DNA of 15,311 nt from JANPLN01 sp041736155 (lineage in GTDB: Bacteria; Bdellovibrionota; Bdellovibrionia; Bdellovibrionales; JAGQZY01): contig JBGSUL010000029.1 in NCBI GenBank assembly GCA_041736155.1, forward strand, positions 1-15,311. The letters run 5' to 3'. Of this stretch, positions 1-7,003 are shown one piece after another. A program made the position numbers and the translations under genes. A model generated the notes under the pieces. The model did not search any database, had not been told where the DNA came from, and saw only the letters and a list, made by a program, of their open reading frames with translations. Within the stretch, counting starts at the first letter, position 1. Each line of letters opens with the position of its first letter.

Positions 1-1
1 T

Positions 2-3000
2 GGTCAGGGGTCTGCATATATTGGTAGCATTACTGGCGCTTGGGAAGGCGCTACAAATACCATGGGAAGCTTGCGGTTTGTAACCAACAATTCCGGCGCA
101 CTTCAGGAGCAGATGCGCATCAGTTCGACCGGTTTAGTCGGGATTGGCACAACAAACCCAGGAACTATTCTCGATGCAGCAGGAGCGTTTACCTCGCGTC
201 CATACGGAACGGCCACAGGAGAAACGGGTCAGCTCATTATGCGCGAGCTGGCAGCAGGTGGAACAGAAACCGCAACGATTCGTGCGCCAGATGCGATCAC
301 CACAAGTTATGCTCTGACACTTCCAACATCCGCAGGGAGTTCGGGACAAGTGCTACAAACCGATGGTTCGGGTGTGTTGAGCTGGGTAAGCTCCATAGCT
401 CCGGCCGCCGACAGTTTAGACTTTACTCATTTTGCGGACAATATGACTCTCGATGCGTCGACCGATATTGCAGCAACAGGAACAAATGTTTTCTCCATTA
501 CGAATACCGGAACTGGAAATTCATTTGTGGTGAATGACCAAGCGGCTGATACGACTTCGTTTATTATTGATGCCAGTGGAAAGGTGGGGATTGGGACAGC
601 AAGCCCACGTGCCGCATTAGATGTGGTGAATGATATTGCTCTCGGATCAGCAACAAATACGCCCGATATCAAGTTCGATAATTTAAAAGCTTTAGTTGGT
701 GGCGATTGGATAGGATCTTTGACTTTTTCGGAGTCATCAGTTGGCTCTATGAGAATCGTTTCTCGAAAAAGTGATGGGCTTCAATTTCGACTCAATGGCG
801 TAGCAGATACAGATATTAAAGTTTCATTTAAAGAAAGTGGAAATGTTGGTATTGGAACAATAACGCCTGGAACACTTCTCGATGTGGCAGGCGCAATCAC
901 GTCACGACCGTACGGCACGGCGACTGGAGAAACAGGTCAATTGATTATGCGCGAACTGGCGGCTAATGGCACAAACACCGTAACAATCCGCTCACCTGAT
1001 GCGAACGCTGCAGATTATGTTTTAACCTTACCAGCAGATGACGGAACAAGTGGACAAGTGCTTTCGACTGATGGAAGTGGTGTATTGAGCTGGGTGAGCT
1101 CCATAGCTCCAGCGGCTGACAGTTTAGATTTTACTCACTTCTCTGATACGATGACTTTAGATGCGAATACGGACATCGCAGCGACAGGAACAAATGTTCT
1201 TTCGATCACCAACTCTGGGACAGGAAATTCCTTTGTCGTGAATGACCAGGCGGCGGATACAACTCCGTTTGTCGTGGATGCGAGCGGAAATGTAGGAATT
1301 GGGACAACGGTCGTCATTGGTACGCTCAATACGTCTTCAACAACAGGATCCGTTCTCACCATGAGTCGCAATGACACCGTCGCAACCAATGGTCAATCCG
1401 TCGGGAAAATTCAATTTTGGAACAATGACTCCAACCTTTCGACTCAAAACATTTACGCCAACATTGAAGTCACGACAGCACAAATTATTACCACCGATGC
1501 CGCTGCAGGAAACATGGTCTTTCGTACGACGGACACGACAGTCGCAGGCTCACCGGTGGAACGCCTGCGTATTACCTCAAATGGAAATATTGGCATCGGG
1601 GGTGCAACGCCAACCCCGTTTGACGTTGCTAGCAATAGAACAGTCTTAATTAATGCGAACAACAACTATGCATCCGAATTGATCTTGGGCGCCAATGGCG
1701 CTGCATCTTCCGCCAATTCATCAATCAGTTTTACACAAGATGGAAACCGAACCGCCTATATTATGTCAAAGCGAACGAGCACTTCCACTCTCGACTCAAA
1801 TTTGGTGTTTGCCAACAGCGATGGCACCACACTGAGTGAAAAAATGCGCATCGATATTGCTGGCAATGTCGGTATTGGAACAACAGTGCCAGGAACACTT
1901 CTTGATGTTACAGGCGCTATGACTTCGCGTCCGTATGGAACAGGCACAGGTCAAACGGGTCAGCTCATTATGCGCGAGCTGGCAGCCGGCGGAACAGAAA
2001 CCGCAATGATCCGTGCGCCAGATGCGATCACCACAAGTTATGCTCTGACACTTCCAACAACAGCAGGTGGTTCGGGACAATTACTTTCCACAGATGGCAC
2101 GGGAATTTTAAGTTGGATCAGTTCACCATTGCCATCAGCTAACACTTTAGATTTTACAGAACTCAAAGACTCCATGACTCTCGATGCGAGCACAGATATC
2201 GCAGCCACAGGAACAAATGTACTGTCAATCACCAACTCAGGGACTGGCAATTCCTTCTTAGTCAATGACCAAACAGCGGATACAAGTCCGTTCGTGATCG
2301 ATGCAAGCGGAAAAGTTGGGGTTGGGACGACGACTCCATCAAAAGTTTTCGAAGTTTGGGGAACATCGACTTCGAACATCGCTGAATTTATAAATGATAG
2401 ATCTGGAAACTCCATTTATCCAGCTGTGTCGTTTAGTAGAATGTTTACAGGAGTTACGCAACCTCAAGCAGGTTTTGGTACTGGAATTGAATTAAGCCTT
2501 GAGGGCACGTCTGACGGTTCTCTAAACCCAACAGCAGCTATTTATACAGCTTGGGAAGTAAATCCCACTTCAGGTGCAAATCGCGATGCTTATTTAAGTT
2601 TTAGTACACAACTTGATGGAGCGGCGCCAGCTGAACGTATGCGAATTGATTCAGCCGGAAAAGTTGGTATTGGAACCACAGTCCCAGGAACTATTCTTGA
2701 CGCCGTAGGAGCGATCACATCACGTCCCTACGGTACAGCCACAGGCGAGACGGGGCAATTGATCATGCGTGAACTTGCGGCTGGCGGAACAGAAACCGCA
2801 ATGATCCGTGCGCCAGATGCGATCACCACAAGTTATGCTCTGACACTTCCAACAACAGCAGGTGGTTCGGGACAATTACTTTCCACAGATGGCACGGGAA
2901 TTTTAAGTTGGATCAGCTCACCATTGCCATCGGCAGATACTTTAGATTTTACAGAACTCAAAGACTCCATGACTCTCGATGCAAGTACAGATATCTCTGC

Positions 3001-4492
3001 CACAGGTACAAACGTCCTTTCCATCACGAATTCAGGAACGGGAAATTCCTTCTTAGTGAACGATGCTGCTAGCGACACAACTCCATTTGTTATTGATGCC
3101 GGTGGAAATGTCGGGGTCGGTGTAAGCGCACCCAGTGCTACTTTGCATGCAGTATCTACGACGGAGCAGTTAAGACTTGCGTATGACGCTAGCAATTATA
3201 TGAGTTTAACAGTTGGTTCAGGTGGAACCGTTACATTAGATTCTGTCACTTCGGGAAGCCCTAAATTTGCTTTCAGTGATGCCATTAATGTCAGCGCGTT
3301 TAATTCAGCATTTACTTCTTCTCTGAGCGGCAATGGTGAATATTATGGTGTACAGTCATCATTAACGAATACGAACGGAGGAACGGCAGCGGAAGCTGTT
3401 GGTTTAAAAGGTATTGCGGTTCGCTCGCATTCAACCCCTGATCCAACGCTTACTTTTCAAGCCAAGGGTGTTTATGGTATTGGTAAGTATTCAAATACTG
3501 GAACATTGAATTCCGCCGCGGGAGTGTATGGCTGGGTTGAGAATACGAGCTCTGGGACGATTACCGATGCTTACTCCATTTATGGTGCTACACCAACAGC
3601 GACAGCAGGTGCAATTACAAGAGCATGGGCTGGTGGATTTAACGGAAATGTCTGGGTGGGTGGCTCTGTCGGTATTGGCACAACGGTACCAGGAACTCTT
3701 TTGGATGTAGCAGGAGCAATCACCTCGCGTCCGTATGGAACAGCGACTGGCGAAACCGGTCAGTTGATTATGCGTGAACTCGCCGCTGGAGGAACAGAAA
3801 CGGCGACCATTCGTGCTCCTGATGCGATCACAACAAGTTATGCGCTGACCTTACCAACCACTGCAGGGAGTTCGGGACAAGTGCTACGCACGGATGGCTC
3901 AGGCGTGCTCAGCTGGATTAACAGTGATGCCTCCATCACAGCGGACATTTTAGATTTTGCGCAATTGGCTGATAATATGACTTTGGATGCAAGCACAGAT
4001 ATCGCAGCGACAGGAACGAATGTTCTCTCAATAACAAATTCCGGAACAGGAAATTCCTTTGTCGTAAACGACCAAGCTGCGGATACGAGTCCGTTTGTGA
4101 TCGATGCTACAGGTAACGTTGGTATCGGCACAACTACGTTGAGTGCCAATACCAAGTTAGATGTCAACGGGCAGATCCGCACCTCGGTTTCGTCCATCGC
4201 CACACGGGATGTGGATTTTGCCGGAGGTAACACAGTCACATCGAGCTATAATTGTGGATCCCCGGTGACCTTGGCAAATATTCGTCAGGGAGGAAGTTAC
4301 ACAGTAGTAATGACAGATACGGGTACGACGACCTGTTCATTTGATACGGCCGTCACAGGTGACGATGCGGCGACGGTGACCTATCGTTTTCAACCTGCTA
4401 ATGGTCTGAGAACGGCTTCCAGTCATACGGTTTACTCTATGTTAAGAGTCGGCAACGTGATTTATGTTTCTTGGATTACGGGCTTCCAGTAA
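2..4492 (+). CDS. Giant mosaic tail-fibre-like surface protein (MAT-type), 5' end outside window
   Basis: The frame is open from base 2 to the TAA at 4490-4492, so the gene is cut by the window edge; the ATG at 62 is internal. 1496 residues are visible. The protein is rich in G, T, S, A, N and D, with about eleven VGIGT-like turns, typical of trimeric beta-rich phage tail fibres. A cassette of 154-155 residues occurs five times (nt 137, 845, 1868, 2663 and 3668), separated by unrelated linkers of 82, 187, 111 and 181 residues. Linkers often end in an ERMRID-type motif before VGIGTT. The C-terminal 119 residues hold the only two cysteines visible. No LPXTG anchor or S74 autochaperone triad is evident. 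Known family: Bdellovibrio MAT proteins, fibrous trimers displayed on the predator surface with adhesive tips. Membership is inferred from architecture. An older annotation might read cell wall surface anchor family protein. The gene ends inside the 3' end of the convergent gene at 4476. Confidence 0.85.
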   Translation, partial: GQGSAYIGSITGAWEGATNTMGSLRFVTNNSGALQEQMRISSTGLVGIGTTNPGTILDAAGAFTSRPYGTATGETGQLIMRELAAGGTETATIRAPDAITTSYALTLPTSAGSSGQVLQTDGSGVLSWVSSIAPAADSLDFTHFADNMTLDASTDIAATGTNVFSITNTGTGNSFVVNDQAADTTSFIIDASGKVGIGTASPRAALDVVNDIALGSATNTPDIKFDNLKALVGGDWIGSLTFSESSVGSMRIVSRKSDGLQFRLNGVADTDIKVSFKESGNVGIGTITPGTLLDVAGAITSRPYGTATGETGQLIMRELAANGTNTVTIRSPDANAADYVLTLPADDGTSGQVLSTDGSGVLSWVSSIAPAADSLDFTHFSDTMTLDANTDIAATGTNVLSITNSGTGNSFVVNDQAADTTPFVVDASGNVGIGTTVVIGTLNTSSTTGSVLTMSRNDTVATNGQSVGKIQFWNNDSNLSTQNIYANIEVTTAQIITTDAAAGNMVFRTTDTTVAGSPVERLRITSNGNIGIGGATPTPFDVASNRTVLINANNNYASELILGANGAASSANSSISFTQDGNRTAYIMSKRTSTSTLDSNLVFANSDGTTLSEKMRIDIAGNVGIGTTVPGTLLDVTGAMTSRPYGTGTGQTGQLIMRELAAGGTETAMIRAPDAITTSYALTLPTTAGGSGQLLSTDGTGILSWISSPLPSANTLDFTELKDSMTLDASTDIAATGTNVLSITNSGTGNSFLVNDQTADTSPFVIDASGKVGVGTTTPSKVFEVWGTSTSNIAEFINDRSGNSIYPAVSFSRMFTGVTQPQAGFGTGIELSLEGTSDGSLNPTAAIYTAWEVNPTSGANRDAYLSFSTQLDGAAPAERMRIDSAGKVGIGTTVPGTILDAVGAITSRPYGTATGETGQLIMRELAAGGTETAMIRAPDAITTSYALTLPTTAGGSGQLLSTDGTGILSWISSPLPSADTLDFTELKDSMTLDASTDISATGTNVLSITNSGTGNSFLVNDAASDTTPFVIDAGGNVGVGVSAPSATLHAVSTTEQLRLAYDASNYMSLTVGSGGTVTLDSVTSGSPKFAFSDAINVSAFNSAFTSSLSGNGEYYGVQSSLTNTNGGTAAEAVGLKGIAVRSHSTPDPTLTFQAKGVYGIGKYSNTGTLNSAAGVYGWVENTSSGTITDAYSIYGATPTATAGAITRAWAGGFNGNVWVGGSVGIGTTVPGTLLDVAGAITSRPYGTATGETGQLIMRELAAGGTETATIRAPDAITTSYALTLPTTAGSSGQVLRTDGSGVLSWINSDASITADILDFAQLADNMTLDASTDIAATGTNVLSITNSGTGNSFVVNDQAADTSPFVIDATGNVGIGTTTLSANTKLDVNGQIRTSVSSIATRDVDFAGGNTVTSSYNCGSPVTLANIRQGGSYTVVMTDTGTTTCSFDTAVTGDDAATVTYRFQPANGLRTASSHTVYSMLRVGNVIYVSWITGFQ
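137..598 (+). repeat. Fibre cassette, copy 1 (462 bp, 154 codons)
   Basis: First copy of the in-frame cassette. It opens at VGIGTTNPGTILD, runs through TSRPYGTATGETGQLIMREL, a TLPTSAGSSGQVL block, SLDF and NSFVVND, and closes at the next VGIGT. It shares the stretch encoding AGSSGQVL almost base for base with copy 5. Confidence 0.9.
845..1306 (+). repeat. Fibre cassette, copy 2 (462 bp)
   Basis: Same length as copy 1. It is the most divergent copy in its middle: ANGTNTVTIRSPDANAADYVLTLPADDGTSG replaces the standard block (given here in parts: ANGTNTVTIRSPDA, then NAADYVLTLPADDG). It still ends in NSFVVNDQAADTTPFVVDASG and VGIGT. Confidence 0.9.
1868..2329 (+). repeat. Fibre cassette, copy 3 (462 bp)
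   Basis: In-frame copy opening at VGIGTTVPGTLLDVTGAM. It carries the variants GTGTGQTG and SPLPSANTLDFTELKDSMTL. It shares a 134-bp identical DNA tract with copy 4 (1988-2121 against 2783-2916). Confidence 0.9.
1988..2121 (+). repeat. 134-bp tract identical to 2783-2916
   Basis: Inside copies 3 and 4 the DNA is identical over 134 bp (1988-2121 and 2783-2916), with mismatches at both flanks (1987 C against 2782 T; 2122 T against 2917 C). Another identical stretch of about 44 bp follows near 2143 and 2938. Third codon positions elsewhere between copies differ freely, so this tract points to recent duplication or gene conversion. Confidence 0.88.
2663..3124 (+). repeat. Fibre cassette, copy 4 (462 bp)
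   Basis: In-frame copy opening at VGIGTTVPGTILDAVGAI and closing at VGVGV. It is the closest relative of copy 3, offset by exactly 795 bp (265 codons), including the shared SPLPSA-TLDFTELKDSMTL variant. Confidence 0.9.
3668..4132 (+). repeat. Fibre cassette, copy 5 (465 bp)
   Basis: Last copy before the C-terminal tip. It is one codon longer than the others because INSDASITADILDF replaces VSSIAPAADSLDF. Its AGSSGQVL coding block matches copy 1 better than its nearer neighbours, copies 3 and 4. Confidence 0.9.
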
Positions 4493-5378
4493 AAATATTC
4501 TGGCACGAGTTCATTCGTTGTGGAAATGCAATCACATTCTCTGTGGAAACAATCTCGAAATCAGAAGCCTCCAGACGCTTTTTAATCGGCGCCAACCATC
4601 CGCGATATTCAAGTTCCTGCTCACGGCCATTCATAATACGCAAGCGGCGCAGATATTCGATAATATGGGGATCGTTCTCATTCATAATAGTTTGAACGTT
4701 GTGAGCGGCACTTATTTTGAGATCAGAGGCGGAGCTAGGGGTGGCCCAATCGAGGCGTGAGATCACACGACTGACAACGCTGAGCTGTTTTGTGTGAGAA
4801 CCATCGGGCATGCCAATTTCTTCGACAATGATATGCAATGAAAATCCGACAAACTGCTGGATGCTAGGTGGGTATTCGCTGCTCATATAGCGACGAATCA
4901 GTTCATCATACTGCCCACCATCACTTTGTTCGAGAAAGGTATTGATGCGTTCAGGGACGTTTCTCTCAAAGGAAAGATAATGATTGCCTAGAAGAGCACG
5001 GGCGGAGGCCACATCTTCTGGTGGGATTTTGACAACGACGCTTTTAAAAACCGTTTCGGCACTCGTGCCGTCGTTCCAAGATAATTCCAGATGAATTGGG
5101 TATTTAAGTTCAAAACGAATGTGCTCATCATCCAAAAAAGTGAGATACGCAGTTTTGGTTCCCACACTGAGAGCTTTATGGGCGCCGGTGTCTGTATTGT
5201 AAAGTTCCATGCCTGTTTGATTGTCTTTTGAATAAAAAGACAAATTAACAGAAACTTCCGTCGGGGCGTCTTTCGCAAAGCCAAAGGCGCCCGTAAAGAG
5301 AAACCCTAAGATAATGATGACCATGAAGGCTTGTAGCACAAGTGAGATGGAAAATGGGAGAGTAAAAATTTTCTGCAT
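4476..5378 (-). CDS. Unknown exported or membrane-anchored protein, 300 aa
   Basis: I do not recognise a family. The N-terminus has a long hydrophobic stretch (about residues 8-35: LPFSISLVL, then MVIIILGFLFTGAFGFA) followed by KDAPTE. This fits a long signal peptide cut after GFA or an uncleaved anchor, placing the rest in the periplasm. The remainder is a mixed soluble domain with one cysteine (C294). ATG at 5378 is preceded only by a weak GAAAG site; the internal Met19 would leave just the hydrophobic core and is less likely. It lies 65 bp downstream of the M48 protease gene on the same strand, so co-transcription and an envelope role are plausible. Its TAA (4478-4476) sits within the last codons of the convergent fibre gene, a 17-bp tail-to-tail overlap. 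Confidence 0.75.
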   Translation of the reverse strand: MQKIFTLPFSISLVLQAFMVIIILGFLFTGAFGFAKDAPTEVSVNLSFYSKDNQTGMELYNTDTGAHKALSVGTKTAYLTFLDDEHIRFELKYPIHLELSWNDGTSAETVFKSVVVKIPPEDVASARALLGNHYLSFERNVPERINTFLEQSDGGQYDELIRRYMSSEYPPSIQQFVGFSLHIIVEEIGMPDGSHTKQLSVVSRVISRLDWATPSSASDLKISAAHNVQTIMNENDPHIIEYLRRLRIMNGREQELEYRGWLAPIKKRLEASDFEIVSTENVIAFPQRMNSCQNIFTGSP

Positions 5379-5443
5379 AGGCTTTCGAAAGTGGAGAGAG
5401 CGCGGAAGGTTTATTGTGCAACCACTTGATATAACAAAGAAAT

Positions 5444-6262
5444 TTATTTGGTAATGGGCTCGCCTGTGCCGTACTTGTGCGGGGCCTGTTGGTAAATTTT
5501 TTCAGCCTCGGGTAGCCATCCCTGAAGTTGTTCGCGTCGTCGCTCGTCAGAGGGGTGGGTGGATAAAATTTCGGGTGGGCTTTTGCCGTTGTGGCTGGCG
5601 GCCATACGTTTCCAGACTTCCACAGCTTCAGCAGGGTCATACCCTGCGCGCGCCATGTAAATCTGTCCCTGTTTGTCGGCGCTGGATTCATCGGCGCGAC
5701 CATATTTCATTTCGAAAAAAGTAACAGCTAAGCCAGCGGCGGCTCCGCCGAGAGTGGACATTTTTCTACAGGCTGATGTTTTGCAAAGAAGTTGTCCACC
5801 AATGATGGCAGCGCCACCAAGAACGGCGCCGGCGATATTTCCCTTGATAGCTCGGGCATAGCTTTCTTTACCATGGCGAAGAGTGGCGTGGGCCACCTCA
5901 TGTCCCATGACGGCAGCGAGAGCCCCTTCGGTTTTGAGGATTGGCATAATGCCTGTATAGACTGCCATTTTTCCACCGGGCATACACCAGGCATTCACTT
6001 CGGGACTGTCGATGAGGATGTATTCCCACTTAAAATTTTCACCCGAAGCAGCGGCAATTCGTTGCGAAACTCGGCGAACCATTTCGGCCCATTCTCTATT
6101 TTGCGATGTATTAGGGGGAATTTTCGAAGTCCTTTTGACTTCCGCATACGCTTTGGCAGCTTGGGCATTGATTTCGGCTTCTGAGGGTTCTTTGACGAGT
6201 GTGGAACACCCGGTGTTCAAGAAGAAGATGGCAAGGATGAGGAGCGGAAAAAGTTTACTCAT
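5444..6262 (-). CDS. M48-family metalloprotease lipoprotein, 272 aa
   Basis: Predicted zinc endopeptidase on the periplasmic side of the envelope. The N-terminus is a lipoprotein signal ending in LNTGC (Cys19), with Ser at +2 favouring outer-membrane sorting. The zinc motif HEVAH is at residues 121-125, the third ligand is probably Glu192 in the DESSAD helix (191-196), and the M48 motif STHPSDERR is at 234-242. NAWCMPGG (90-97) matches the family's NAFxxPGG substrate-strand motif, with an unusual Cys. A glycine/alanine-rich hydrophobic segment (about 142-183) lies between the ligands. Length and layout match the small M48 lipoproteins related to LoiP/YcaL, which degrade misfolded outer-membrane proteins in enterobacteria; substrates here are unknown. 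It lies 49 bp after yaeQ. The ATG at 6262 has no strong Shine-Dalgarno but is fixed by the signal sequence. Confidence 0.92.
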   Translation of the reverse strand: MSKLFPLLILAIFFLNTGCSTLVKEPSEAEINAQAAKAYAEVKRTSKIPPNTSQNREWAEMVRRVSQRIAAASGENFKWEYILIDSPEVNAWCMPGGKMAVYTGIMPILKTEGALAAVMGHEVAHATLRHGKESYARAIKGNIAGAVLGGAAIIGGQLLCKTSACRKMSTLGGAAAGLAVTFFEMKYGRADESSADKQGQIYMARAGYDPAEAVEVWKRMAASHNGKSPPEILSTHPSDERRREQLQGWLPEAEKIYQQAPHKYGTGEPITK

Positions 6263-6311
6263 AACTAGCTTAAGATTAACAAAACCTTATTTTAAAATCA
6301 ACGGACGCAAC

Positions 6312-6851
6312 TCAGATAGTGACGCGTAAAAGCTCGCCAGACAAGGCAGCTCCGTTGACAGAAAGGACCAACGAGCCTTCATCGTGAGTTAAATTCCAGG
6401 GATTATCTCTATGGAGAACTCCGGCGAGTTGTTCTAAAAAAGCGGGGGCCAAAGAAAAGACTTCAAGATCTTCCACCCGATGAATGTCGTTACTTTTGAT
6501 CTCCTCCACCAAAGCGGACGGATTTTTATAAGTATAGATTTTAACTTTTTTTGCCGCCTTGGAAGCTTTGTGAATTTTGCGTGCACTGGGGCTGCCAATT
6601 TCGATCCACAAAAGTTCGCCCCCAAAAGGATTGGCCACGCTCAAGCAAGGAGCATCGGGGTTGTGTAGTCCCTCTGCCGAAAAATTTAAACCCTCTTGGT
6701 AATTCAAAGCATACGCCAAAACACGCGTCAGCAAAAAATCCAAAGACTCGGAAGGGTGCTGAGCCACACGAAAATCCAAATTTTCGTAGACGGAGCGAGA
6801 AATATCAGCGAGCTCGATTTTAAATCGATAAAGTTGCGTAGAGATGGCCAT
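6312..6851 (-). CDS. yaeQ: YaeQ family protein, 179 aa
   Basis: Full-length YaeQ (the E. coli protein is about 181 aa), a family with a PD-(D/E)XK nuclease-like fold and no firmly established function. Visible family features are the start MAISTQLYRFKIELADISRS, the RVAQHPSE block (28-35), LDFLLTRVLAYALNY (37-51), LWIEIGSPSARKIHKASKAA (81-100) and KVKIYTY (102-108). Glu35, Glu84 and nearby lysines could be the remnant metal/catalytic positions, which is inference. It is predicted to be cytoplasmic. The ATG at 6851 has only a weak SD and lies 13 bp after the stop of the 39-residue small gene, so translation may depend on upstream ribosomes in the helicase cluster. The M48 gene follows 49 bp later. 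Confidence 0.92.
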   Translation of the reverse strand: MAISTQLYRFKIELADISRSVYENLDFRVAQHPSESLDFLLTRVLAYALNYQEGLNFSAEGLHNPDAPCLSVANPFGGELLWIEIGSPSARKIHKASKAAKKVKIYTYKNPSALVEEIKSNDIHRVEDLEVFSLAPAFLEQLAGVLHRDNPWNLTHDEGSLVLSVNGAALSGELLRVTI

Positions 6852-6864
6852 TCAGCTTAGAGAA

Positions 6865-6984
6865 TTACTTGCGAACAGAGTGCGGGGGAATTGGACGAGT
6901 TTCCGCTGTTTTTGGTCCTTTTTTAGAAGGCTTACCTTCTTTTTTGGGTGGCGCTACTTTTGGTTTACGAGTTCCTTTTTTCAT
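6865..6984 (-). CDS. Small proline/lysine-rich basic protein, 39 aa
   Basis: A short gene between the helicase and yaeQ. The ATG at 6984-6982 is preceded by a textbook AGGAG (6994-6990) with a 5-nt spacer; longer in-frame starts would overlap the helicase and lack this site. The product has 11 Lys, 3 Arg, 8 Pro, only 2 Glu and no Asp, with PxKK-type repeats, so it should be disordered and strongly positive and able to bind nucleic acid or ribosomes. It has no membrane segment or cysteine. It starts 19 nt after the helicase stop and ends 13 nt before yaeQ, so it looks like a true operon member. The helicase also ends in a basic tail (KKNKKRKS). No family is recognised. The main doubt is its size; the ribosome binding site and tight packing argue for it. 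Confidence 0.7.
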   Translation of the reverse strand: MKKGTRKPKVAPPKKEGKPSKKGPKTAETRPIPPHSVRK

Positions 6985-7003
6985 TTTGTCTCCTGGTGTG
7001 TTT

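Noticed and set aside
40..537. Open frame of 165 codons on the plus strand
   Set aside because: It lies in another frame of the fibre gene's repeat; the tail-fibre frame has recognisable motifs and this one does not.
137..4132. CRISPR-like periodic repeats
   Set aside because: Repeat units are 462 bp, protein-coding and in frame, with linkers of varying length; there is no short-repeat/spacer pattern.
3838..4239. Long minus-strand open frames inside the fibre gene, repeating VPIPTFPLAS and FPVPE patterns (also near 427, 1135, 2038 and 2833)
   Set aside because: They recur because the cassette recurs; they are antisense shadows of the repeat with no start signals.
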